Shown here piece after piece: positions 1 through 7,972 of a DNA stretch of 12,742 nt; the stretch's first letter is position 1, and the number at the start of each line of letters is the position of its first letter. This DNA is from JBBROS01 sp043748985 (GTDB lineage Bacteria; Pseudomonadota; Alphaproteobacteria; Acetobacterales; Acetobacteraceae). The DNA lies in contig JAYVEG010000158.1 in NCBI GenBank assembly GCA_043748985.1, forward strand, positions 1-12,742. The letters run 5' to 3'. The translations under genes were made by a program, and so were the position numbers. Below the pieces are notes generated by a model. It saw only the letters and a list, made by a program, of their open reading frames with translations. It was not told the origin of the DNA and made no database searches.

Positions 1-897
1 CTCGATGCCCGGCGTCAGGCGGTTGGGCAGATACCGCAGCGCCTTCTCGGCGGTGGCGCTGTCCGACACGGCCTTGGTGATGGTGATGGTCCCCATATCG
101 ACGAGGCGGCGGTCGGCGGGCCAGGGCTGGCTGGGGTCCTTGGTCTGGTCGCCGGGGTTGGCGAGCTGCGCCATCATGCGGAACGCTACCGTACCCTTGG
201 TCAGGCGTTGCGGCAGCTCGGTCACCAGCACGTCGGGCGCCTGCTTGTCGGCGTCGGCCTTGTCGAAGTAGTCGTTGCCGGCCACGGGCTCGAACTTGAA
301 GCGGAACGGCTGCCGCTTGCCTGCCGCGTCGACGAAGATGAAGGCATCGACGCCGTTATAGGTCTCGCGGGCAAAGCTCGTCGGGCTGCGGACTCCCTCC
401 CCGACCTTGGCGACGGTCGGATGGGCGGCGATGAACTGCTCGAGCTTCGTGGGCTTCGGCGCGTCAGGGCCGCTGACGGTGATCGCCTGCAGCAGGTCGC
501 GGAACTCCTCGCCGGTCGCGACCGGGAAGTAGGGCAGCGAGTTGACGACGACATCGACATCGCCAGCCGCCAGGTGGAACTTCATCGACATGCCGTGCGG
601 ATTGGCGGAGTTGCCCGCGTCGGGCATGGTCGGCACGCCGGTCGCGTCGGAGAAGCGGATGATTACGGGCGTCGATGGCGCGCTGAACAGGGTGGCCATG
701 CTGAGGCTGGCGGCCTGGGCACTGGGGGCGAAATTGCCCTCGACGACGACGCCTTTCGCATGGTTCGCACGATAGCCGGGATGCTTGCCCCATACCTGGT
801 TCATGGCATCGATGGTTTGGGTCGCGGTGCTCCCCTGCGCGAGGGCTGCAACTGGAGCGAGCAGGGCAGCGGTAACAAGAGCGGTGCGGGCGAACAT
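1..897 (-). CDS. Catalase-family peroxidase (SrpA-like), secreted, 3' end outside window
   Basis: Heme-dependent peroxidase of the small catalase-related family, expected to remove hydrogen peroxide or organic peroxides outside the cytoplasm. 299 codons are in the window. Residues 1-20 form a signal peptide (short charged start, Ala/Leu core, cleavage likely after ALA-20). The catalase fold is recognised from His46 in NHAKG (distal heme His), RFSDATG at 81-87, NPHGMSMKF at 99-107 and Asn119 in VVVNSLPYFPV (distal Asn position). The sequence breaks off at LTPGIE, just before the region where this family carries the proximal heme-ligand Tyr, so that residue cannot be checked. The start is ATG at 897 with an AGGAG ribosome site about nine bases upstream. 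It lies 19 bases after the TerB-family stop, so the two are probably co-transcribed. The family is certain from the motifs; the substrate is inference. Confidence 0.9.
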   Translation of the reverse strand, partial: MFARTALVTAALLAPVAALAQGSTATQTIDAMNQVWGKHPGYRANHAKGVVVEGNFAPSAQAASLSMATLFSAPSTPVIIRFSDATGVPTMPDAGNSANPHGMSMKFHLAAGDVDVVVNSLPYFPVATGEEFRDLLQAITVSGPDAPKPTKLEQFIAAHPTVAKVGEGVRSPTSFARETYNGVDAFIFVDAAGKRQPFRFKFEPVAGNDYFDKADADKQAPDVLVTELPQRLTKGTVAFRMMAQLANPGDQTKDPSQPWPADRRLVDMGTITITKAVSDSATAEKALRYLPNRLTPGIE

Positions 898-916
898 TGG
901 GATAGGCTCCTGGGGA

Positions 917-1339
917 TCAGGTGATCTGGCGATGGCGGGCGCGGGTGCCTCGCTCGATGGCAGCGGCGACCAGGGGGTCGAGCTGTAATTCGGACTTTAC
1001 GAAGTCCAGCATGCGCAGGTGCGGCTGGCTGGTTTCCGGCTCGGCGGCGACGACGTCGCAGGCGATGAGATAAGCCGTCTCCCGCAGGCGAGGCGACAGG
1101 GCGCCGCGGATCAGATCGGCAGCGTGGGCGAGGCCCTCGTCTTCTTCCAGCAAGCCGACGGCGGCCTCGGTCGCGACCTGCAGACGCTCGGTGCTGAAGT
1201 CCCGGAACACCGGCAAAGTTTGTACCAGACCGGCCATGACGCCGATCTCGCGGTCGGTGATGGCGCCGTCGGCGGCGGCGATTAGGACCATGGTGCAGAC
1301 CAGGGCCTCGTGGGCATCCAGGCCAGTGCGGGCGAGCAT
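917..1339 (-). CDS. TerB-family (tellurite resistance TerB-like) protein
   Basis: 140-residue all-helical protein of the TerB family (Pfam TerB type). Typical features are the N-terminal VLIAAADGAITDREI segment (acidic AADG...D.E, the metal-binding pattern of the family), a middle helix with the acidic LLEEDEG, and the conserved C-terminal half in which DVVAAEPE and LQLD repeat the acidic pattern. TerB proteins bind divalent metal and are linked to tellurite and envelope stress, but stand-alone copies mostly have no proven role. I chose ATG 1339 because AAAGGAAAG lies about five bases upstream; the longer ATG at 1363 has no ribosome site and adds only eight poorly conserved residues. It is first in a likely two-gene unit with the secreted catalase-family peroxidase 19 bases downstream. 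No other ter gene is present, so tellurite resistance should not be assumed. Confidence 0.85.
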   Translation of the reverse strand: MLARTGLDAHEALVCTMVLIAAADGAITDREIGVMAGLVQTLPVFRDFSTERLQVATEAAVGLLEEDEGLAHAADLIRGALSPRLRETAYLIACDVVAAEPETSQPHLRMLDFVKSELQLDPLVAAAIERGTRARHRQIT

Positions 1340-1419
1340 CGTGCTTTCCTTTGCGGGTGACATGGGCGGACCCTAGTGGGTACGGGTCCGTGCGCAAAGC
1401 ACGGGTTCGTGAAAAGGCG

Positions 1420-4224
1420 TTATCCCGATCTGCCCCGCATTACAATCGTATCGTCGAGGAATGCGGTCGTCTCCGCGACAGCCTGCGCGAGGCCGACCCG
1501 GTGGACCTCCACGCCGGGCGGGAAGGCCGACAGGAGGCGCGAGGGGGTGCGTCGGTCCAGCAAGGCAAAAACGCCGCGGTCGGTGGCGGAGCGGACCAGA
1601 CGGCCGAAGGCCTGGCGCAGCCGCAACCGGGCCTTGCTGTCATCGTAGCCGCGAGGGTCGCCGCCCGAGAGATGGATGCGCCGCTCCCGATGCAGCAGGT
1701 CAGGCCGGGGCCAGGGGACGCGGTCGAACACCACCAGGCGCAGGGCACGGCCGGGCACGTCGACCCCGTCGCGCATGGCGTCCGTTCCCAGCAGGCAGGA
1801 ATCGAGTTCCGTGCGGAAGACGTCGACGAGGGTGGCGTTGTCCATGGCATCGACATGTTGTGCGAGCAGCGACAGCCCGGCCTCGGCCAGGCCGGGGGCG
1901 ATACGGCGGTGCACGTCCTGCAGGCGGCGTATCGCGGTGAACAGGCCCAGGCCGCCGCCGCCGGCCGCCATGAACAGCGCGCGGTAGGCGCCAGCCTGGG
2001 ACGCCGGGTCCAGGCCCACGTCGGTGATGACATAGGCGCGGGTTTGTGCGGCATAGTCGAAGGGACTGGCAACCGAGACGCGCAGTGCCGGCGACGGCAG
2101 GTGCCCGGCGCCGACACGGGCCTCGGCCAGCGCCCAGGCCTGCTCGGCGTCGACGATGCCGGTGTCGCGCAGCGTGGCGGAGGTGATCAGCAGGCCGTGC
2201 GCCGGACGGGCCAGGGTGGCCGCAAAGGGGATGGTGGGGTCGAGCCAATAGCGGGTGAGGCTGGCGTCGGTGTCGCGGGCATCGGTGTCGCGCTCGTCCC
2301 GGCCGGATCGCCGGTCCAGGCGGAGAATATGCAGGTGCTCGGGCCGGGTGCCTGGCTCGGGCGGGGGTTCGCCGATGGTGCGGAGCATCGATTGCCAGGC
2401 TGTCAGGCGGTCGATGGCGCGGCGCTTCAGCATGCGCGAGGCGGCCTCGATGCGGCGGCGCGCGTCGGTGTCGAGCGTCTCGGCGTCTGCCTCCAACGCT
2501 TCCTCGAGTTGGAAGCGCAGGCGGCGGAGGGGGTCGAGGATCTCCTGGAAGGCCGCGGCGAGGGTGGTCGCGGTCTCGATCAGTTCTGGAATGGCGGGGT
2601 AGAGGTCGCAGGCTAGGTCGCCGATCGCGCCATCCTCCTGCGTTGCGCGGGCCAGCACCTGCGTTCGGACGGCGGCCAGGAAGCGCTCCGTAGGGTTGTT
2701 CGGCCCGGCCCCCAACCGAGTCGCGTAGCCCGGCGCGGGCAGGGCGCGGGCGGCGGCGAGCGCATCCATCAGATGCGGCAGGACCTCCACATGCTCGCCG
2801 ACCATCGCCTCCAGGCGGGGGCGCAGGCCCTTCGCGCGGGTGCGCTGCTCCTCGGCGCCCAGCAGCCAGCGGCGGACCAGGCTGGTTTCCAGGCCGGACA
2901 ATTCCGCGCTGAAGGCGCCGTCGGCGGCGTCGAAGAGGTGGTGGCCTTCGTCGAACACGTAGCGGGTGGGGACGTTGCTGTCGTCGAGGCCACCCCAACT
3001 GGCCTGCGACATCACGAGGGCGTGATTGGCCACCACAAGGTCGGCGCTGCGGGCGCGGCGGACCACGTGTTCCACGAAACAGGTCTGGTAGTGGGTGCAG
3101 GCGCCGTGAATGCATTCGCCGCGGCGGTCGGCGATGCCCGGCACCAGGCGGGGGCCGAACAGTTCGGGCATCCAGCCGGGCAGATCGCCGCCGAGCACGT
3201 CGCCATCCGCGGTGGCGGCGGCCCAGCGGGCGATCAGGGCCAGCGGCACGGCGATGGGGTTCCCCGGCGGCATGGTGGACACCTGCTCCTGCAGGTTCAG
3301 CAGGCACAGGTAGTTCTCGCGCCCCTTGCGGACCACGACCCGGCGGCGGCGCTGCGCCGGGTCCGGGTAGAGGCGGGCGAGTTCGGCGTCGATCTGGCGT
3401 TGCAGGTGCTTGGTGTAGGTGCTGATCCAGACCGCACCGCCATTGCGTTCGGCCCATACGCTGGAGGGCGCGATGTAGCCGAGGGTCTTGCCGGTGCCGG
3501 TCCCGGCCTCTGCCAGCACGATAGCCGGGTCGCCCGGCGCCGTACGGGGCACGAAGGCGGCGGCGGCGGCGCTGGCGTAGTCGCCCTGTCCGGGGCGCTG
3601 CTCGGAGAGCGGGCCGAGGAGTTGGGCCAGCCGGGCGCGGGCCTCGGCCGGCGCGATCGGTTGCGTGCCGGGGGGCGGCAGCGGCGCCTCCTCCTCCCAT
3701 TTCGGCAGGTCCTGCCAGACGCGCAGGCCGCGTGGCGAGGGGCGGGCGGCGGGCTGGTCGAGGGCTGCGAGGACGAAGCGGGTCCAGGGCCAGCCGGAGG
3801 CACCCATGAGGGCCGCGAGGGTGGCGGCATGGGCCTGGCGCGGCAGGGCGGCGCTGGCGCGCAGGCGGTAGAGGAGGGTCTCCGCGATCTCCGGCAGCAG
3901 CGAGGCCGCGTCTTCGAGACCCGTTGGCGGCGGCAGGTCCAGCGCCAGGGCAAGCCCGCGCGGCGTGGGTGCGACAGGGGTCGCGGGCAGGACGAAGGCA
4001 AACAGTTCGAGCAGGTCGAGCGCCGGGGCGGGGCGCAGGGCGAGTCGCTTCAGGGTGGCCGGGGCATGGACCAGCAGAAGCGCGGGCTCGTCGCGCAGCA
4101 GGGCGGCGGCGGCGGGTTGGTCCAGCGTCAGCAATTCCCCGTCGTGCGTGAGGATTGCGGCCCGGCCGTGCGCGGACACCACGGCAGGGGCGTCGGGCAG
4201 CAGAATGGGGCCGGGCGGTGGCAT
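1420..4224 (-). CDS. DinG/XPD-type ATP-dependent DNA helicase with 4Fe-4S cluster
   Basis: Superfamily 2 helicase of the XPD/DinG group, 934 residues, predicted to unwind DNA 5' to 3' in repair or R-loop/replication-conflict processing. Seen directly: Walker A EAGTGTGKT at 239-247 (Lys246), four cysteines C307, C371, C376 and C382 with the spacing of the DinG 4Fe-4S cluster, motif II DEGHH at 425-429, LITSATL (motif III-like segment), GTDAMRDGVDVPG (motif V) and QAFGRLVRS (motif VI, arginine finger). The first ~235 residues precede the helicase core; a part with HAPATLKRL, LDLLELFAFVLP and PTPRGLALAL recalls the end of a DnaQ-type exonuclease but lacks its acidic residues. Start uncertain: ATG 4224 is preferred, GTG 4260 would add 12 residues; neither has a good ribosome site. 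Divergent from lysK. Not dinG of E. coli in a strict sense, hence no symbol. Confidence 0.92.
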   Translation of the reverse strand: MPPPGPILLPDAPAVVSAHGRAAILTHDGELLTLDQPAAAALLRDEPALLLVHAPATLKRLALRPAPALDLLELFAFVLPATPVAPTPRGLALALDLPPPTGLEDAASLLPEIAETLLYRLRASAALPRQAHAATLAALMGASGWPWTRFVLAALDQPAARPSPRGLRVWQDLPKWEEEAPLPPPGTQPIAPAEARARLAQLLGPLSEQRPGQGDYASAAAAAFVPRTAPGDPAIVLAEAGTGTGKTLGYIAPSSVWAERNGGAVWISTYTKHLQRQIDAELARLYPDPAQRRRRVVVRKGRENYLCLLNLQEQVSTMPPGNPIAVPLALIARWAAATADGDVLGGDLPGWMPELFGPRLVPGIADRRGECIHGACTHYQTCFVEHVVRRARSADLVVANHALVMSQASWGGLDDSNVPTRYVFDEGHHLFDAADGAFSAELSGLETSLVRRWLLGAEEQRTRAKGLRPRLEAMVGEHVEVLPHLMDALAAARALPAPGYATRLGAGPNNPTERFLAAVRTQVLARATQEDGAIGDLACDLYPAIPELIETATTLAAAFQEILDPLRRLRFQLEEALEADAETLDTDARRRIEAASRMLKRRAIDRLTAWQSMLRTIGEPPPEPGTRPEHLHILRLDRRSGRDERDTDARDTDASLTRYWLDPTIPFAATLARPAHGLLITSATLRDTGIVDAEQAWALAEARVGAGHLPSPALRVSVASPFDYAAQTRAYVITDVGLDPASQAGAYRALFMAAGGGGLGLFTAIRRLQDVHRRIAPGLAEAGLSLLAQHVDAMDNATLVDVFRTELDSCLLGTDAMRDGVDVPGRALRLVVFDRVPWPRPDLLHRERRIHLSGGDPRGYDDSKARLRLRQAFGRLVRSATDRGVFALLDRRTPSRLLSAFPPGVEVHRVGLAQAVAETTAFLDDTIVMRGRSG

Positions 4225-4308
4225 GCCCGAATATATGACACGCCCCCGGGTGTTAGGCACCGCCTGTGTGAAACATTGTCCAGACGTGATTGCGGCGTGA
4301 GCAAGCCA

Positions 4309-4343
4309 TTGACCCCCGCCCCCCCCATTTCTAGCTTGCAGCT
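4309..4343 (+). promoter_or_regulatory. Predicted sigma-70 promoter of lysK, leaderless
   Basis: TTGACC (4309-4314) and TAGCTT (4332-4337) are separated by exactly 17 bases. Six bases then remain before the ATG at 4344, so the expected first transcribed base is the A of the start codon. No Shine-Dalgarno sequence exists upstream of the ATG, which agrees with a leaderless mRNA. The spacer contains C5-G-C8. The -35 match is five of six bases; the -10 is weaker (TA...T kept). Prediction only. Confidence 0.5.
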
Positions 4344-5942
4344 ATGCCGGATACAGTTTGCAATATCGACGTCCCCAAGGCGTGGCCGTTCGAAGAAGCC
4401 GCCAAGGTCGCCGCACGGCTTGCCGCGACCGGGAAATCGTCCGCGCTGTTCGAAACCGGCTATGGCCCATCGGGTCTGCCGCACATCGGCACCTTCGGCG
4501 AGGTGGCGCGCACCACATGGGTCCGGCGCGCGTTCACGGAGCTGACGGGATTGCCGTCTCGGCTGCTGGCGTTCTCGGACGACATGGACGGGCTGCGCAA
4601 GGTTCCCGACAACGTGCCGAACCGGGAGATGCTGCAGGGTTTCCTCAACATGCCGCTGACGCGGGTGCCAGACCCCTTCGGGACGCATGAGAGTTTCGGG
4701 GCGCACAACAATGCGCGGCTGCGGGCATTCCTGGACGGGTTCGGGTTCGATTACGAGTTTGCGTCCAGCACCGAATATTACGCCGCCGGCCGGTTCGACG
4801 CGGCCCTCATGACGGTCGCGGCCCGGCATGCGGAGATCGTGGCGACCATCCTGCCCACCCTTGGGCCGGATCGCCGGGCCACCTATTCCCCGTTCCTGCC
4901 GATCCATCCGAAGACCGGGCGTGTGATGCAGGTGCGGATCGACCACGTCGACACCGACGCCGGCACGATCCGCTGGACCGACCCGGACACCAACGAGACG
5001 TTCGAGACGGCGGTGCGCGGGGGGGCGTGCAAGCTGCAGTGGAAGGCCGACTGGGCCATGCGGTGGCATGCGCTGGGCGTCGATTACGAGATGTCGGGCA
5101 AGGACCTGATCGACAGCGTGAAGCTTTCGGGCCGGGTGTGCCGGGTGCTGGGGAGCACACCACCGGTGGGGTTCACGTATGAACTGTTCCTGGACGAGCT
5201 TCACCAGAAGATCAGCAAGAGCAAGGGCAACGGGCTGAGCGTCGAGCAATGGCTGACGTATGCGCCGCCGGAGAGCCTGGCGCAGTTCATGTACAACCAG
5301 CCGCAGCGGGCCAAGCGGCTGTTTTTCGACGTGATCCCGCGGGCGGTGGATGAGTTCATCGCCAATGCCGGCAAGCTGCCGGGGCAGGACCCGGCCGGGC
5401 AGAAGGTCAATCCGGCGTTTCATGTGCTGGCCGGATCGAACCAAAGTGCTGCCTCGCCGGTCCCGTTCGGGATGCTGCTGAACCTTGCCAGTGTCGTGAA
5501 CGCCGACACGCCGGACATGCTCTGGGGCTTCCTGCAGCGCTACAGCGCCGACGCGGCCCCCGGCGCCAGCCCGTTCTTCGACGCGCTGATCCGGCACGCG
5601 ATTCGGTACTACCAGGACTTCGTGAAGCCCGGGAAGACGTTCCGCGCACCGGACGCGACCGAACGGGCCGCCCTTCGTGACCTGGCCGGCGCGCTGCAGG
5701 CCATGGCCCCGGATGCGACGGCCGAGGCGATCCAGAACGTGGTCTACGAGGTGGGCAAGCGGCACCCCTTCCCGGAGCTGAAGGCCTGGTTCGGGTGCCT
5801 GTACCAGGTGCTGCTGGGCCAGCAGGAGGGGCCGCGGTTCGGCGGCTTCGTCGCGCTGTACGGCGTTCCAGAAACGATCCAGCTGATCGAGGACCGGTTG
5901 GCAGATGTTCCCACCGGATCCCCCGCCGCCAGCGCCGCCTGA
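4344..5942 (+). CDS. lysK: Lysine--tRNA ligase, class I
   Basis: Class I lysyl-tRNA synthetase (EC 6.1.1.6), cytoplasmic, joins lysine to tRNA-Lys using ATP. 532 residues, the normal length for the bacterial/archaeal class I form. Signature sequences are PHIGTFGEV (HIGH motif, HIGT at 47-50) preceded by ETGYGPSG, and KISKSKGNG (KMSKS loop, residues 289-297). YEMSGKDLIDS and the C-terminal helical anticodon-binding region also fit the family. This is unrelated to the class II LysRS of E. coli; class I is usual in alphaproteobacteria. ATG 4344 is the only sensible start, directly at the predicted transcription start. The stop TGA (5940-5942) shares its A with the ATG of the next gene, an MprF-like membrane protein, so the two are almost certainly co-transcribed and translationally coupled. 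No second LysRS is visible in the window, so this may be the essential housekeeping copy. Confidence 0.96.
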   Translation: MPDTVCNIDVPKAWPFEEAAKVAARLAATGKSSALFETGYGPSGLPHIGTFGEVARTTWVRRAFTELTGLPSRLLAFSDDMDGLRKVPDNVPNREMLQGFLNMPLTRVPDPFGTHESFGAHNNARLRAFLDGFGFDYEFASSTEYYAAGRFDAALMTVAARHAEIVATILPTLGPDRRATYSPFLPIHPKTGRVMQVRIDHVDTDAGTIRWTDPDTNETFETAVRGGACKLQWKADWAMRWHALGVDYEMSGKDLIDSVKLSGRVCRVLGSTPPVGFTYELFLDELHQKISKSKGNGLSVEQWLTYAPPESLAQFMYNQPQRAKRLFFDVIPRAVDEFIANAGKLPGQDPAGQKVNPAFHVLAGSNQSAASPVPFGMLLNLASVVNADTPDMLWGFLQRYSADAAPGASPFFDALIRHAIRYYQDFVKPGKTFRAPDATERAALRDLAGALQAMAPDATAEAIQNVVYEVGKRHPFPELKAWFGCLYQVLLGQQEGPRFGGFVALYGVPETIQLIEDRLADVPTGSPAASAA

Positions 5943-7972
5943 TGCCGATCATCCTCAAGAAGATACTACGGCAGCTCCCGGCCGTTCTGGGCCTCGCGCT
6001 GCTGGTGGGTGCCGTCTATGTCGTCTGGAAGGAGTTCCGGCACCTCAAGGTTGCCGACATCCGCGTGGCCTTGGAAGCGATCCCGACCCGGGCGCTGGTG
6101 ATCTCGTTCGTCTGGACCTTTTTTTCCTACTGGGTGCTGACGTTCTACGACCGGCTGGGCACTATGTATGCGGGCCACAAGGTCAGCTATGGCCGGGTAT
6201 CGTTCGCCTCGTTCTGCGCCTATTCGCTGTCGCACAATCTGGGCTTCGCCGCCGTGTCGGGGGCGGCGGTGCGGTATCGGCTGTATGCCCATTGGGGCCT
6301 GACGCCGTTCCAGATTGCGAAGGTGGTGGCGTTCTGCAGCGTGACCTTCGCGCTGGGCGGCATGGTGCTGGGCGGTGCCATTCTGTTCATCGAGCCGGAT
6401 TCCATCCCGTTCTTTGGCGCGGTGGTGCCGGCCTGGGGCATGTATGCGATCGGCGTCGTGCTGTGGTCGATCGTCGCAGCCTACATCGTGCTGTCTTGCT
6501 ATATGGGCACCATCCGCATCTTCGGGAACGAGATCGGGCTGCCGGGCTGGAAGATGGCTTTCGTGCAGGTGGCGCTCGCCACGATCGACGTCGCCTTCAC
6601 GGCCGGGATCTTCTATCAGCTGCTGCCGGCGGCACCCGGGCTGACCTATATGCGGTTCCTGGGCGTGTATGTCGCGTCGTATACTGCGGGGTTGGCTGCG
6701 AACCTGCCGGGCGGGTTGGGCGTGTTCGACACGGCGATGCTGCTGGGGCTCGAGCCCTATCTGCAGCCACCGCAGATCCTCGGCGCCATCGTCGTGTTCC
6801 GGCTTTACTATTACATCATCCCGCTGTTCCTTGCCGGAGCCCTGTTCGCGGGCAACGAGCTGTTGCTGCGCGGGGGGGCGATCTTCCACAACAAGGCGCT
6901 GGAGCAGCGGGCGCAGGGACCGTCACGCTGGAGCGCACCTGCCTTCGCCACGATCGCTGCGACCGGCACCGTGGCGATGTGCGGGGCGCTGCTGTTGGGG
7001 ATCGGCCTGTTGGACCAGCGGCCGGATTTCTCGTGGATCGATCCGGACTACGCGGACCTGGTTGCGACCGCCGGGCAGTATGTGCCGTCGTTGATCGGGG
7101 CGGCGCTGATCGTGCTGTCGATCGGGCTGTCGCAGCGGGTGACGCTGGCCTGGGGTGCCACGATCGTGCTGCTGCTGCTCGCGGCGGGGTTCACGATCAC
7201 GGAACAGAACGCCTATTGGGTGCCCGCCGTGCTGGTGATGGCCGCGCTGCTGTTGGTGCCGTTCCGCGACGCCTATTATCGGCATGCCCGGCTGCTGAGC
7301 GGTCCGTTGCAGACGGGCACGATCCTGCCGTTGCTGGCCCTGGTGCTATGCGTGTTGACCCTGGCGGGGTTCGAGCCGCGGGTGCGGGGCATGTCGGAGA
7401 ACTCGGTGTTCGACATCGTCATGTCGAACGATATCCCGAACGGCGTGCGGGTTGCGGTGGGGCTCGCCTTGCTGGTCGCGTTGATCGCCCTGTGGCGGCT
7501 GATCCGGCCTGGACGGGTGCAGGCCCTGGCCTGGGCTGGCGACGGGCGGCTGCGCTATGCGTCGCTTGGGGCGGTGCCGCCGGCCGAGGCGGATGGGATC
7601 GTGCTGGGCGAGCTGGGCCGGGCCGGGATCCCGTTCCGGCGCGTCGGGGGCGTGATGCTGGGGCTGGGCGACCCGGCCGGATCGGTCAACGACCGGGTCT
7701 CGGCGATCTGGAACCTACGTGACCTGGCCCAGCAGGAGGGCCTGGACCCTGCCGTCTGGCGGGCCGGGCCCGGGTTGCTGAAGGTCTATTCCGACATCGG
7801 CCTGGCCGCTTTCCCGCTCGGGAGAGACGGTCTGCCGCTGCCCGAGCGCGACGGCGATGCGCCGCCCGCCAGCCAATACCTGTGCTGCGTAGCGGAACGG
7901 GACATGGCGCTGCTGGTGCCGATGCTGCCCGGGCTGCTCCCGCGAGAGGAACTGCCCGACGCGGCGGAGTAG
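5942..7972 (+). CDS. MprF-like lysylphosphatidylglycerol synthase/flippase homologue with shortened synthase domain
   Basis: 676-residue inner-membrane protein. About 14 hydrophobic segments can be counted: roughly 10-28, 50-68, 86-105, 126-150, 157-186, 204-228, 238-269, 279-306, 332-356, 380-396, 401-418, 424-441, 458-477 and 502-519. The first eight form the LPG_synthase_TM/UPF0104 (flippase) region with the family motif NLPGGLGVFD at 254-263; the 8+6 pattern matches MprF. After residue 520 a soluble tail begins that resembles the start of the MprF synthase domain (DUF2156): AGDGRLRYASLG around 532-543, LGLGDPAGS at 573-581, and YSDIGLAAFPLG from 616. It stops 60 residues later, whereas full MprF proteins (about 840-880 residues) continue for roughly another 150, so the aminoacyl-transfer half seems absent. 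Start ATG 5942 overlaps the lysK stop and has no ribosome site. Its stop abuts the stop of the convergent dehydrogenase gene. Family assignment is strong; retained synthase activity is doubtful. Confidence 0.85.
   Translation: MPIILKKILRQLPAVLGLALLVGAVYVVWKEFRHLKVADIRVALEAIPTRALVISFVWTFFSYWVLTFYDRLGTMYAGHKVSYGRVSFASFCAYSLSHNLGFAAVSGAAVRYRLYAHWGLTPFQIAKVVAFCSVTFALGGMVLGGAILFIEPDSIPFFGAVVPAWGMYAIGVVLWSIVAAYIVLSCYMGTIRIFGNEIGLPGWKMAFVQVALATIDVAFTAGIFYQLLPAAPGLTYMRFLGVYVASYTAGLAANLPGGLGVFDTAMLLGLEPYLQPPQILGAIVVFRLYYYIIPLFLAGALFAGNELLLRGGAIFHNKALEQRAQGPSRWSAPAFATIAATGTVAMCGALLLGIGLLDQRPDFSWIDPDYADLVATAGQYVPSLIGAALIVLSIGLSQRVTLAWGATIVLLLLAAGFTITEQNAYWVPAVLVMAALLLVPFRDAYYRHARLLSGPLQTGTILPLLALVLCVLTLAGFEPRVRGMSENSVFDIVMSNDIPNGVRVAVGLALLVALIALWRLIRPGRVQALAWAGDGRLRYASLGAVPPAEADGIVLGELGRAGIPFRRVGGVMLGLGDPAGSVNDRVSAIWNLRDLAQQEGLDPAVWRAGPGLLKVYSDIGLAAFPLGRDGLPLPERDGDAPPASQYLCCVAERDMALLVPMLPGLLPREELPDAAE

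Noticed and set aside
1368..1404. Overlapping inverted repeats (GGACCC/GGGTCC and CCGTGC/GCACGG) between helicase and TerB genes
   Set aside because: Six-pair stems sharing bases, no T-run; could be a weak helicase terminator or an operator, but at this GC content such repeats arise by chance.
1351..2616. Open frame of 421 codons on the plus strand, opposite the helicase
   Set aside because: Gly/Arg/Gln-rich low-information protein without any family motif; it is the antisense shadow of the helicase gene caused by high GC.
2773..4545. Open frame of 590 codons on the plus strand
   Set aside because: Runs antisense to the helicase N-terminal part and then into lysK in another frame; no motifs, composition typical of a shadow frame.
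4128..5765. Open frame of 545 codons on the minus strand opposite lysK
   Set aside because: His/Arg-rich reverse complement of a well-supported synthetase gene with both catalytic motifs; not a gene.
5905..7722. Open frame of 605 codons overlapping the mprF-like gene in another frame
   Set aside because: Arg/Gly/Ala-rich, no membrane pattern or family motif, whereas the chosen frame has 14 hydrophobic segments and NLPGGLGVFD.
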